DNA of 41,471 bases, taken from positions 1-41,471 of the forward strand of contig NZ_LNTD01000153.1 of assembly GCF_001462455.1 (NCBI RefSeq). The letters run 5' to 3'. Below are positions 14,183 to 21,614 of the stretch, in pieces. The first letter of the stretch is position 1. Every line of letters begins with the position of its first letter. The position numbers and the translations under genes were made by a program. The notes under the pieces were generated by a model. It was not told the DNA's origin and made no database searches. It was given only the letters and a program-made list of their open reading frames with translations. This DNA comes from Cellulomonas sp. B6 (GTDB lineage: Bacteria; Actinomycetota; Actinomycetes; Actinomycetales; Cellulomonadaceae).

Positions 14183-15682
14183 TCACGTCGTCGGACGCAT
14201 CTCCTCGAGCAGCGCGTCCAGGTCGACCAGCGCGATCCGGGTCACGCTGTCGCTGCTGCCGTACGGCAGCACCAGCGTGCGCCCGTGCCGCATGGCCCCG
14301 CACGAGTACACGACGTTGGGCACGTAGCCGGAGCGCTCCGCACCGTGCGCCGTCAGCAGCGGGCCCGCCAGCCGCCCGACCACGCGCGTCGGGTCGTCGA
14401 GGTCGAGGAGCAGCGCGCCGATCCCGTAGGTGCGCATCGGTCCGACGCCGTGCGTCAGCACGAGCCACCCCCGTTCGGTCTCGACCGGCGAGCCGCAGTT
14501 GCCGAGCTGGACGAGCTCCCACGGGTGCTCCGGGTGCTGCACGACCACCGGGTCGGCCCACCGGAGCAGGTCGTCCGACGTCGTGACGGCGTTGCTCTCG
14601 CGATCGGCGCGGGACAGGGCGACGTAGCGGCCCGCGACCTGCCGCGGGAACAGGGCCAGGCCCTTGTTGCCCGCGCCCGGTCCGCTGAGCGGCTCACCGG
14701 AGAAGTGCACGAAGTCGCGCGTCCGGAGCAGCTGGACGGCGATGTCCCGCCCGTCGAACGCCGTGTAGGTGCCCAGGTAGGTGGTGGCGCCGTCCGGGTG
14801 CTGGAAGCGCACCATCCGCACGTCCTCGACGCCGTGGCTCTCGGCGGGCGTCTGCGGCATCAGCACCCGCTCGCTCACGTGCGAGGCCGCGGGGAACACG
14901 ACGTCGTAGCAGCGCCGCGCGACCTGCTCGAACTGCTCGACGGTGCGGGCCGCCGACCCGCGGGTGAGCCGCTGCTCCCGCAGGGCGCCGAGCGCCCGGT
15001 CGAGGTCGGCCCGGTCGAACGCCGCACCGAGCGAGTCGAGCACGAACCGCGCCTCCTCCTGGTCCACGTCGACGTCGGCGAGCAGGTGCTCGAAGGCCGT
15101 GCGCCGGTACCGGGCGGCGACGGCCACCGGTGGCCTGGCGTGCTGCGGTGCGGGGTCGACGGCGACCGCGCCCGCCGCGTCGACCGTCCCGGTGCGCAGC
15201 CCGAGGCTCGACAGGTGCCCCTCGCCGGTCGCGCGCACGGTCATGACGAAGCGGGTCGTCCCCTCCGGGAGGCCGGTCTGGTCGGGGTGCGGGACCATCG
15301 ACGGGTTGAACAGCGCGACCGCCTCGAGGGCGTACTCCTGCGTGAAGTACGCGCCGGCGAGCCGGCGCCGGTGGGCGGGCACGTCGCCCGCGCCGGGCAG
15401 CCGGTGCCGCACGAGCGCGAAGTGCGCGTCCCAGGTCGCCACGAGGTCGTGGTGCCGGAGGCCGTGCGCCGCCGTGAGGGCGCGGAGCGCGCGGTCGACC
15501 TCGACGTCGTCCAGCGCGAGCACCCGTGCCAGGACCTCCTCGGACCGCGACCGCCCCGAGGTCGCCATCTCCTGCCCCGGCAGGAAGAGCCGCGCCAGCA
15601 CGCGGTCCGGGTCGGGGCGCAGCACGTGCGCGGTGCGGCGCACCCACGGCGGGTCGCGCCGGGCGTCCCGCGCGGCGCTCAC
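14183..15682 (-). CDS. GH130-family glycoside phosphorylase/hydrolase-like protein
   Basis: The 499-residue cytoplasmic protein carries the GH130 five-bladed propeller (about residues 160-495). HGVEDVRMVRF matches the ExDPR block with the catalytic Asp (the usual Pro is Val). ALFPRQVAGRYVALSRADRES, LGNCGSPVETERGWLVLTHGVG, GYVPNVVYSCGAMRHG and LVLPYGSSDS follow in family order. Known members phosphorolyse or hydrolyse beta-mannosides (mannosyl-glucose, beta-1,2- or beta-1,4-mannooligosaccharides). An N-terminal region of about 150 residues (ARLFLPGQE onward) is extra relative to the shortest members. GTG 15682 overlaps the stop of the preceding gene (GTGA), so it is translationally coupled. 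It is third in an operon with a GT4 and a six-hairpin protein. The reaction is inferred, and phosphate use cannot be confirmed from the sequence. Confidence 0.85.
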   Translation of the reverse strand: MSAARDARRDPPWVRRTAHVLRPDPDRVLARLFLPGQEMATSGRSRSEEVLARVLALDDVEVDRALRALTAAHGLRHHDLVATWDAHFALVRHRLPGAGDVPAHRRRLAGAYFTQEYALEAVALFNPSMVPHPDQTGLPEGTTRFVMTVRATGEGHLSSLGLRTGTVDAAGAVAVDPAPQHARPPVAVAARYRRTAFEHLLADVDVDQEEARFVLDSLGAAFDRADLDRALGALREQRLTRGSAARTVEQFEQVARRCYDVVFPAASHVSERVLMPQTPAESHGVEDVRMVRFQHPDGATTYLGTYTAFDGRDIAVQLLRTRDFVHFSGEPLSGPGAGNKGLALFPRQVAGRYVALSRADRESNAVTTSDDLLRWADPVVVQHPEHPWELVQLGNCGSPVETERGWLVLTHGVGPMRTYGIGALLLDLDDPTRVVGRLAGPLLTAHGAERSGYVPNVVYSCGAMRHGRTLVLPYGSSDSVTRIALVDLDALLEEMRPTT

Positions 15683-16725
15683 GACGGCGTCGCTGCGCGG
15701 TGCGCCCCGACCAGCTGGGCGCAGGCGAGCCACGCGAGCGTGGACTCGGCGCCCTGGTTCTGGTTGACGCCCTCACGCTCCAGCCCGTCGAAGCCACCGC
15801 CCGTGGCGACGTCCCGCACCGGCGCACCGGTGTCGTTCTCGCCCTCGAACCAGGCGGCGCACCGTTCGAGCACCGCCGCCCAGCGCCGCTCGCCGGTGAA
15901 CCTCAGGGCCGTCGCGGCGCCCTCGGCGATGGCCGCGACCTCGATCGGCTGCTGGTCGAACCCCGGCCGGGCGTCACCCGGGCCGAGGCCGCCCGCCGGC
16001 ACGACCGACAGCCGGCCGTCGACCGTCTGCTCGGCCACGAGCCAGCCCAGCAGGCGGAGCCCGGCGGCCAGCAGTCCCTCGTCCGCGAGGACGGCGCCCA
16101 CGGCGACCATCGCCTCGGGGACGACGGCGTTGGCGTAGGTGAGGCGCGGCTCGGGCCACGGCCAGAGCGCGTCGTCCCCGGTTCGGGGCAGGACGTCGCG
16201 CGCGTCGCGCACGAGACTCGACGCCCCGGCGTGGCCCGGGTCGGCACGCAGCAGCTCGACGGCTCCGAGCGCGGCGTACGCGGTGGCCCTCAGGTGCGGC
16301 GAGCGGCCGGCCATCGCCTCGGACACGCCGCGGTGCGCGTCCGACGCGAGCGGGCCCGCGGGCAGGCGGGCCGCAGCGGTGCCCAACGCCCAGACCGCAC
16401 GCCCCCAGTGGTCGTCGGTGGTCGGCGTGTCGAGCCAGGCGCCCGCCGCGTCGCGGCGGTTGTGCAACGCCCCGTGGCGTCGTTGCGCCGTCCGCACGAA
16501 GCGCAGGTAGGTGCGGATGAGGGTCATGACGCCCGCGTCCGGCCAGGGCACGCGCGTCACGACGACGAGCGCGCGCGCGACGTCGTCGACGCACATCCCG
16601 TGCTCGACGCGGGGCGCGGTGCCCAGCGCGTGCTCGTACAGCCCCGTCGCGGTCGTCAGACGCCGCAGGTGGTCGAGCCGCACGCTGCGGTCGGGCACGG
16701 CCGCTCGGGCGACGGCGACCGACAT
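15679..16725 (-). CDS. Six-hairpin (alpha/alpha-toroid) glycosidase-like protein
   Basis: The 348-residue protein is largely helical, with repeated aromatic-rich hairpins (HGMCVDDVARALVVV, HGALHNRRDAAGAWLDTPTTDDHWGRAVWALG, YANAVVPEAMVAVG, GGGFDGLEREGVNQNQGAESTLAWL). This pattern is seen in proteins found beside GT4 and GH130 genes and sometimes annotated as glycosyltransferase-associated. Conserved Asp and Glu (DDVARAL, TDDHWGRA, GAEST) line what would be the toroid centre. No signal peptide, so it acts in the cytoplasm. The start ATG 16725 shares its A with the upstream TGA, and its own stop overlaps the GH130 start, so all three genes are tightly coupled. It may be a glycosidase or an accessory to oligosaccharide synthesis. 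Activity unknown. Confidence 0.8.
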   Translation of the reverse strand: MSVAVARAAVPDRSVRLDHLRRLTTATGLYEHALGTAPRVEHGMCVDDVARALVVVTRVPWPDAGVMTLIRTYLRFVRTAQRRHGALHNRRDAAGAWLDTPTTDDHWGRAVWALGTAAARLPAGPLASDAHRGVSEAMAGRSPHLRATAYAALGAVELLRADPGHAGASSLVRDARDVLPRTGDDALWPWPEPRLTYANAVVPEAMVAVGAVLADEGLLAAGLRLLGWLVAEQTVDGRLSVVPAGGLGPGDARPGFDQQPIEVAAIAEGAATALRFTGERRWAAVLERCAAWFEGENDTGAPVRDVATGGGFDGLEREGVNQNQGAESTLAWLACAQLVGAHRAATPS

Positions 16726-17858
16726 CAGACCGCTGCCGGGAGCGCCGGGTGCCGGACGCCGTCCGCGAGGCCCAGGTACTGCCGGGCCACGGCGGGCCAC
16801 AGCATCGCGTCGGCCAGGCGCTGCGCCGTCGCGGCCATCTCGCCGGCGACGCCGTCGACCGTGAGCACGCGCTCGAGGGCGTCGGCGATGGCCGCGGGGT
16901 CGCGCCGGGGCACGAGCAGCCCGGCACCGCCCGACAGCAGCTCGACGGCGTGCGGGAACCGTGTCGACACGACGGGACGCCCCGCGGCGACGGCCTCGGT
17001 GAGCACGCCCGAGGTGACCTGCTCGCTGGAGTCGTACGGCAGCAGGACGACGTCGGCGCTGCGGACCACCGCGCGCAGCTCGGTGCCGGACAGGTACCGG
17101 CCGTCGAAGCGCACCGACTCCGTCAGGTCGAGGTCGCGCGTGAGGGCGACCAACCGGTCGCGGTACGCCTCGCCGTCACGTTCCAGGACGCGAGGGTGGG
17201 TCTGGCCCACCACGAGGTAGGTCGGCAGCGGTGTGCGTCGGCGGAGCTCCGCGAGCCCCAGCAGCGCCCACTCGATCCCCTTGCCCTCCGACAGCAGGCC
17301 CCAGGTCAGGACCGTGGCCGGCCGCTCGGGCAGCCGCTGCACCCCGCCGCCGGGGGCCCGGTTGTCCTCCGCGCCGTGCGGCACGACCACCACGCGCGCC
17401 GGGTCCACCCCCCAGCCCTCGACGAGCCGGTCGCGCGCGGTCGACGTCATCGTGACCAGCGCCGCGGACCGGGCGACCAGCCCCGCGAGCACCCGGTGCT
17501 GGTTCGCCGAGGGCCGGGTCAGCACGGTGTGCAGCACCGTCACGACGGGGACCCGCACCCGGGCCATCAGGTCCAGGACGTCCTGCCCGTCCGGTCCCGG
17601 GTAGATCCCGTACTCGTGCTGGAGCACGACGACGTCGTAGCCGTCGAGCACGGCTGCGGCGGACCTCGCACCCGACGGGTCGCCGGCGACCCACTGGTGC
17701 ACCACCGGGGGCGCGCCGTCCTCGGGCGCGTCGACCAGCCGCACGACCCCCACGTCCGCGCCCGCGGCGGCCAGGTGGGTCACCAGCGCGGCGCTGAAGG
17801 TCGCGATGCCGCACGGGGTGGACGGGTAGGTCGACACGACTGCGAGACGGGTGCTCAT
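16725..17858 (-). CDS. GT4-family glycosyltransferase
   Basis: The 377-residue GT-B enzyme starts LAVVSTYPSTPCGIATFSAAL, where the Gly-rich loop binds the acceptor side. The first domain contains VVVLQHEYGIYPGPDGQDVL, typical of mannosyl- or glucosyltransferases of this clade. The second domain has VVVVPHGAEDN, ATVLTWGLLSEGKGIEWAL and the sugar-nucleotide-binding block SSEQVTSGVLTEAVAAGRPVVST. The donor is probably GDP-mannose or a UDP/ADP-sugar, which cannot be decided here. It is the first gene of the operon leading to the six-hairpin and GH130 genes. ATG 17858 follows AGGGAAGAAGCCCAGG. A second GT4 gene diverges from it over a gap of about 200 nt, so both strands of this locus probably build one glycan. 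Confidence 0.92.
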   Translation of the reverse strand: MSTRLAVVSTYPSTPCGIATFSAALVTHLAAAGADVGVVRLVDAPEDGAPPVVHQWVAGDPSGARSAAAVLDGYDVVVLQHEYGIYPGPDGQDVLDLMARVRVPVVTVLHTVLTRPSANQHRVLAGLVARSAALVTMTSTARDRLVEGWGVDPARVVVVPHGAEDNRAPGGGVQRLPERPATVLTWGLLSEGKGIEWALLGLAELRRRTPLPTYLVVGQTHPRVLERDGEAYRDRLVALTRDLDLTESVRFDGRYLSGTELRAVVRSADVVLLPYDSSEQVTSGVLTEAVAAGRPVVSTRFPHAVELLSGGAGLLVPRRDPAAIADALERVLTVDGVAGEMAATAQRLADAMLWPAVARQYLGLADGVRHPALPAAV

Positions 17859-18056
17859 CCTGGGCTTCTTCCCTGGTGCGCTCACGCAGCGAGAGTGCTG
17901 CCGTCCACGGTGGGAGGAGAGAAGGCCGCGTCCCCGAGGGCGCCGCTGACGGGCGCCGGGCGCCGCGCACGAGCCGCGGCGAAGTCCCTCGAGCGTAGCA
18001 GCGCGGGCCGCGGCGTACCCTGGCACCGTCCCCGGGAGGCCACCGTCCGCGTCGCC

Positions 18057-19070
18057 GTGCTCGCCTCGATCGCCCACTCCGTCCCGCCGCGTGGCTACGG
18101 GCCGTGGGAGCAGGTCGCCTCCACCCTCGCCGAGGGCCTCGTGGCGCGAGGGCACGACGTGACGCTCTTCGCGTCCGCCGACTCCACGACCTCCGGCCGC
18201 CTGCACGCGGTCACCCCGGCGGGCTACGAGGAAGACACCTCGGTCGACGCGAAGGTGGCCGAGGCCCTGCACATCGCCGCCGTCTTCGAGCGTGCCGGGC
18301 AGTTCGACGTCATCAGCAACCAGTTCGACTTCCTCCCGCTGGCCTTCAGCAGGCTCACCCCGACGCCGGTCGTGACGACGATCCACGGCTTCTCGTCCGA
18401 GCGCATCGTGCCGGTCTACCGCGCGTACGACGACGTCGCGCACTACGTGGCGATCAGCGACGCGCACCGGCGGCCGGACCTCACGTACGCCGCGACGATC
18501 CACCACGGCATCGACGCCGGCGCCTTCGCGCTGGGTGCCGGCGACGGGGGCTACCTGCTGTTCCTCGGCCGGATCCACCCCGACAAGGGCACCGCCACCG
18601 CGATCGAGGTCGCGCGTCGTGCGGGCGTCCCGCTGGTGATCGCGGGCGTCGTGCACGACGCCGGGTACCACCGCAGGGAGGTGCTGCCTCATGTCGACGG
18701 CGACCTCGTGAGGTACGTCGGGCCCGTCGGGCCGCGCGAGCGCGACGACCTGCTGGGCGGGGCCACCGCCCTGCTGCACCTGATCGACTTCGAGGAGCCG
18801 TTCGGGCTCTCGGTGGTGGAGTCGATGATGACCGGCACACCGGTGGTCGCGTACCCGCGCGGGTCCATGCCCGAGCTCGTGCTACCGGGGGTGTCGGGCT
18901 TCCTGGCCCGGGACGTGCCCGACGCGGTGGACGCCGTGGGGCGTGTCGGGACGATCGACCGGGCGGGGTGCCGCGCCCACGCCGTCGCGCGGTTCTCGTC
19001 CGACCGCATGGTCGACGAGTACGAGCGCCTCTTCGCCCGCGTGGTCGACGACCGGCGCCGCGGCCTCTGA
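18057..19070 (+). CDS. GT4-family glycosyltransferase, start codon unclear
   Basis: The product (337 residues from GTG 18057) is a GT-B glycosyltransferase. PPRGYGPWEQVASTLAEGL is the N-terminal glycine-loop region. Next come TIHGFSSERI, YLLFLGRIHPDKGTATAIEVA and FEEPFGLSVVESMMTGTPVVAYPRGSMPE, the last holding the E-x7-E nucleotide-sugar motif. Family members begin MRVAVLASIAH. Here that N-terminus is intact in frame (VRVAVLASIAH) but its first codon, 18045-18047, is GTC, not GTG. A GGGAGG site sits exactly 5 nt before that codon. GTG 18057 would delete half of the first beta-strand and is 17 nt from the site. Either GTC initiates, or a mutation or base-call error hides a GTG. It is divergent from the GT4/six-hairpin/GH130 operon. 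Confidence 0.88.
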   Translation: MLASIAHSVPPRGYGPWEQVASTLAEGLVARGHDVTLFASADSTTSGRLHAVTPAGYEEDTSVDAKVAEALHIAAVFERAGQFDVISNQFDFLPLAFSRLTPTPVVTTIHGFSSERIVPVYRAYDDVAHYVAISDAHRRPDLTYAATIHHGIDAGAFALGAGDGGYLLFLGRIHPDKGTATAIEVARRAGVPLVIAGVVHDAGYHRREVLPHVDGDLVRYVGPVGPRERDDLLGGATALLHLIDFEEPFGLSVVESMMTGTPVVAYPRGSMPELVLPGVSGFLARDVPDAVDAVGRVGTIDRAGCRAHAVARFSSDRMVDEYERLFARVVDDRRRGL

Positions 19071-19077
19071 GCGCCTC

Positions 19078-19120
19078 CCGGGTGCGTCGCCGAGATCGTC
19101 GGCGAGGTGCGGCCACCCGG
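19078..19120. terminator. Nested hairpin between convergent GT4 and esterase genes
   Basis: An inner stem TCGCCGA/TCGGCGA (19087-19093 with 19099-19105, 5-nt loop) lies within outer arms CCGGGTG/CACCCGG (19078-19084 with 19114-19120). It sits between the convergent GT4 and alpha/beta hydrolase stops and can serve both directions. Confidence 0.65.
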
Positions 19121-19126
19121 CTCCGG

Positions 19127-19930
19127 TCAGGCCCCGAGCTCGAGGAACGCGCGCAGCACCGACACGAACGCCGCGGGCTGCTCGGAGTGCACCCAGTGCC
19201 CGGCGCTCTTGATCGTCACGAGCGTCGTGCGCGGGAAGTACCGGCGCATCGTCGGGCCGTCCTCCGGGCGCACGTAGTCGGAGCGCTCGCCGGCCACCCA
19301 CAGCACGGGTCCGTCGTCGACCGCGTCGCCCAGGTCGGGGAACCCGCCGATCGTGCGCAGGTCGCGGCGCAGCAGCGCGAGGTTCGCCTGCCACCGGAAC
19401 GTGTCGCCGTCGGTGCGCAGGTTCTGCAGCAGGAACCCCCGCACGCGCGGGTCGTCGACGCGCTGCGCGAGCGCCTCGTCGGCGTCGGAGCGGCGCGCCA
19501 GCGACGGCAGGTCGAGCGCCGCGAGGCTGTCCAGCAGGTGCTCGAACTCCCCGAGCGAGCCACGCGCGGTCGGGGCGATGTCCGCGACGACCAGCCGATC
19601 GACGACGTCGGGGTGGCGCAGCGCCAGGACCATCGCGACCTTGCCGCCCATCGAGTGCCCCACGACGTGCACGGGGCCGTCGGCCGCGAACCCGTCGCGC
19701 AGGTGCGCCGCGACCGCGTCGGCGACCTCGAGGTAGTCGAACCGCTCCGTCCACGCCGAGCGCCCGTGGTTCGGGAGGTCGACCAGCAGCGACCGCGCGT
19801 CCGGCGCGAGGGCCTTGGCGATCTGCGTGAAGTTGCGCCCCTGCCCGAACAGGCCGTGCAGGAAGACGACCGGGGCACCGGCGTCACCGACGACGGTCGA
19901 GGCCAGGGGGACGGGCACGGGGGTGGTCAC
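19127..19930 (-). CDS. Alpha/beta hydrolase (YbfF/ABHD11-like esterase)
   Basis: This is a 267-residue alpha/beta hydrolase with no signal peptide. VVFLHGLFGQGRNFTQIAKAL is the oxyanion-hole segment. VDLPNHGRSAWTERFDY, the nucleophile elbow GHSMGGKVAMVLAL and the catalytic His in IKSAGHWVHSEQP follow. VADIAPTARG after the elbow is the pattern of the YbfF/ABHD11 esterase group (VVDIAP). These hydrolyse short acyl esters or acyl-CoA in vitro, and the physiological substrate is uncertain. The start is GTG 19930. It is divergent from the TspO-like gene over 78 nt containing a clean palindrome. Confidence 0.92.
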   Translation of the reverse strand: MTTPVPVPLASTVVGDAGAPVVFLHGLFGQGRNFTQIAKALAPDARSLLVDLPNHGRSAWTERFDYLEVADAVAAHLRDGFAADGPVHVVGHSMGGKVAMVLALRHPDVVDRLVVADIAPTARGSLGEFEHLLDSLAALDLPSLARRSDADEALAQRVDDPRVRGFLLQNLRTDGDTFRWQANLALLRRDLRTIGGFPDLGDAVDDGPVLWVAGERSDYVRPEDGPTMRRYFPRTTLVTIKSAGHWVHSEQPAAFVSVLRAFLELGA

Positions 19931-19974
19931 GGCACGAGCCTAGGCAGGCCGCGGAGCCGGGCGGGCGTTCAAGA

Positions 19975-19992
19975 TGCTCAGCACGCTGAGCA
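19975..19992. promoter_or_regulatory. 18-bp operator-like palindrome upstream of the TspO-like gene
   Basis: TGCTCAG-CACG-CTGAGCA has perfect 7-bp arms and a 4-nt spacer. It sits 17-34 nt before the TspO-like ATG and 45 nt upstream of the divergent esterase. The spacing is typical of MarR or TetR operators, but no such gene is adjacent. It could also form an RNA hairpin in the leader. Confidence 0.5.
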
Positions 19993-20008
19993 AGTGCACG
20001 CTGGGGGC

Positions 20009-20830
20009 ATGACCTCCCTCACCGCCACCACCGGGACCGCCACGACCCGCGACCGGGTCCGGCAGGCCGTCGTCCTCGTCGGGTCGCTCGTCGCCGCGCT
20101 CGGTGCGGCGTACGGGTCGGGCGCGTTCGGCGGGCAGTCGACCGCCGACGCCGCGGGCGGCGCGCTCTCCGCGAGCGCGACCCCGCTCGCGCCGGACACC
20201 CCCGCGTTCTCGATCTGGTCGGTCATCTACACCGCGCTCCTGGTGTTCGCGGTCGTGCAGGCGCTGCCGCGGTACGCGTCCGACGCGCGGCTGCGGGCCG
20301 TGTCGTGGTGGCTGCTCGCGTCGATGCTGCTCAACGCGCTGTGGATCGGCGTGGTGCAGGCCGGGTCGGTGGGCGGCAGCGTGCTCGTCATCGTCGCGCT
20401 GGTCGTCGTGCTGTCCGTCGTGCTGGTGCGGCTCGTGCGGACGCCGCACACCGCGGCGCTGCCGTCGGCGGTGACGGACGTGACGACCGGCCTGTACCTC
20501 GGCTGGGTGAGCGTCGCGACGCTCGCGAACGTGGCGGCGTTCCTCACGGTCGCCGAGGTCGGCGAGCTCGGGCTCGGCGCGACCGGGTGGGCCGTCGTCG
20601 TGGTCGGTGCGGGCGCCGCGCTCGCGGTCGCGTACGCCGTCTTCGCGCGGGTGCGGCCCGCGGTCGCGCTGCCGATCGGCCTGGCGATGGCGTGGGGCCT
20701 GGCGTGGATCGGCCTCGGCCGCACCAACGGCCCGCTCGTCGACGCGACGGTCGCGAACGCCGCGTTCGTCGCGTCGGCCGTCGCGCTGCTCGCCCCCGTC
20801 GTCACGACGCTCGTCGCGCGCCGCCGCTGA
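20009..20830 (+). CDS. TspO/MBR-related membrane protein
   Basis: The 273-residue integral membrane protein has about seven hydrophobic helices. TspO/MBR-like signatures are PDTPAFSIWSVIYTALLVFAVVQALP, SMLLNALWIGVVQ and LYLGWVSVATLANVAAFL. Classical TspO proteins have five helices and about 160 residues, so this is one of the enlarged actinobacterial relatives with two added C-terminal helices (VALPIGLAMAWGLAWIGLG and the last segment). TspO binds tetrapyrroles and is linked to stress and redox signalling. Whether these enlarged members do so is unknown. ATG 20009 follows CTGGGGGC. Confidence 0.8.
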   Translation: MTSLTATTGTATTRDRVRQAVVLVGSLVAALGAAYGSGAFGGQSTADAAGGALSASATPLAPDTPAFSIWSVIYTALLVFAVVQALPRYASDARLRAVSWWLLASMLLNALWIGVVQAGSVGGSVLVIVALVVVLSVVLVRLVRTPHTAALPSAVTDVTTGLYLGWVSVATLANVAAFLTVAEVGELGLGATGWAVVVVGAGAALAVAYAVFARVRPAVALPIGLAMAWGLAWIGLGRTNGPLVDATVANAAFVASAVALLAPVVTTLVARRR

Positions 20831-20855
20831 GGGGTCCGGCCCCGGCCGGCGCCCG

Positions 20856-21350
20856 TCAGCCCGCGAGCAGCTGCTCGCGCAGGATGTCGGCGTGGCCGGT
20901 GTGCTGCGCGTACTCCTTGAGCACCTGCAGGTGCACGAACCGGACGCTGACGGGCCGCCCACGCCCGGTGACGACCTCGTCGAGCGGACGCCCCGCCACG
21001 GCCGCGCGGGACGCCTCGACCACCGCCGCGTGCGCGGCGCGCAGCGACGCCGCCGAGTCGTCCTTCCGCAGCACGAACGAGCGGTCGGGCGTCGAGGCCA
21101 CACCCAGGTCGCGCAGCGACGCCCCGGTGACGGCGTGCTGGAACCAGAACGCCTCGACGTAGGTCAGGTGCTTGAGCAGCCCCAGCAGCGTGGTCCGCGA
21201 CGACACCAGCCGGCGCCGGACCTGCTCCTCGTCGAGGCCGTCGAGCGTGGCCGGGAGCGCGGTCCGGCAGCCGTCGAGGAAGGTCTCGAGCAGCGTCCGC
21301 TCGGACGACGACGCAGGCGACGACGCCGACGACACGGGCGAGGTGGGCAA
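20856..21350 (-). CDS. DinB-like / DUF664 (mini-circle) family protein
   Basis: The 164-residue four-helix-bundle protein has DUF664 hallmarks: LLGLLKHLTYVEAFWFQHAV in helix 2 and EYAQHTGHADILREQL near the C-terminus. These provide the three His of the DinB-type metal site (H in LLKHL, and H..H in HTGHAD). Relatives act as metal-dependent thiol transferases or are uncharacterised. A start at TTG 21350 is chosen because AGGAGG lies exactly 6 nt upstream. The alternative GTG four codons later is too far from that site. It is divergent from the zinc-ribbon SDR gene, with a nested palindrome element (21410-21479) between them. Confidence 0.83.
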   Translation of the reverse strand: MPTSPVSSASSPASSSERTLLETFLDGCRTALPATLDGLDEEQVRRRLVSSRTTLLGLLKHLTYVEAFWFQHAVTGASLRDLGVASTPDRSFVLRKDDSAASLRAAHAAVVEASRAAVAGRPLDEVVTGRGRPVSVRFVHLQVLKEYAQHTGHADILREQLLAG

Positions 21351-21409
21351 GGAGGGCCTCCTTCGGTCGGACGCGACGAACCACCGTAGCCATGCCCCAC
21401 CCCGTCCAC

Positions 21410-21479
21410 CGACGGACAGCGCCCCGGTCCCACGGACACGCGCGCGCCCGTGTCCGTGGAGCCGTCGGGCTGTCCGTCG
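21410..21479. repeat. 70-nt nested-dyad element, copy A
   Basis: Outer arms CGACGGACAGC (21410-21420) and GCTGTCCGTCG (21469-21479) enclose inner arms CCACGGACACG (21430-21440) and CGTGTCCGTGG (21449-21459). All 11-bp pairings are perfect. The same layout at the same offsets occurs at 24526-24595. Each copy holds four ACGGACA boxes: two direct at 20-nt spacing and two inverted. It lies between divergent genes. Confidence 0.85.
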
Positions 21480-21614
21480 ACGACTGGAGCACGCAGGCGC
21501 GCGCGAGCGGTGCGAGGACGGGCGCTCGTGCCGGGGGCGACGCGGGGGCAGCGCGTACGATCTTCCGGGCCCCGGTGACCGGACGGGCCCTTCCCCACGC
21601 AGGACGGACGGCGC

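Noticed and set aside
16749..18044. N-terminal extension of the plus-strand GT4 to 16749
   Set aside because: The upstream open frame is antisense to the other GT4 gene and does not look like protein. The family N-terminus begins at 18045.
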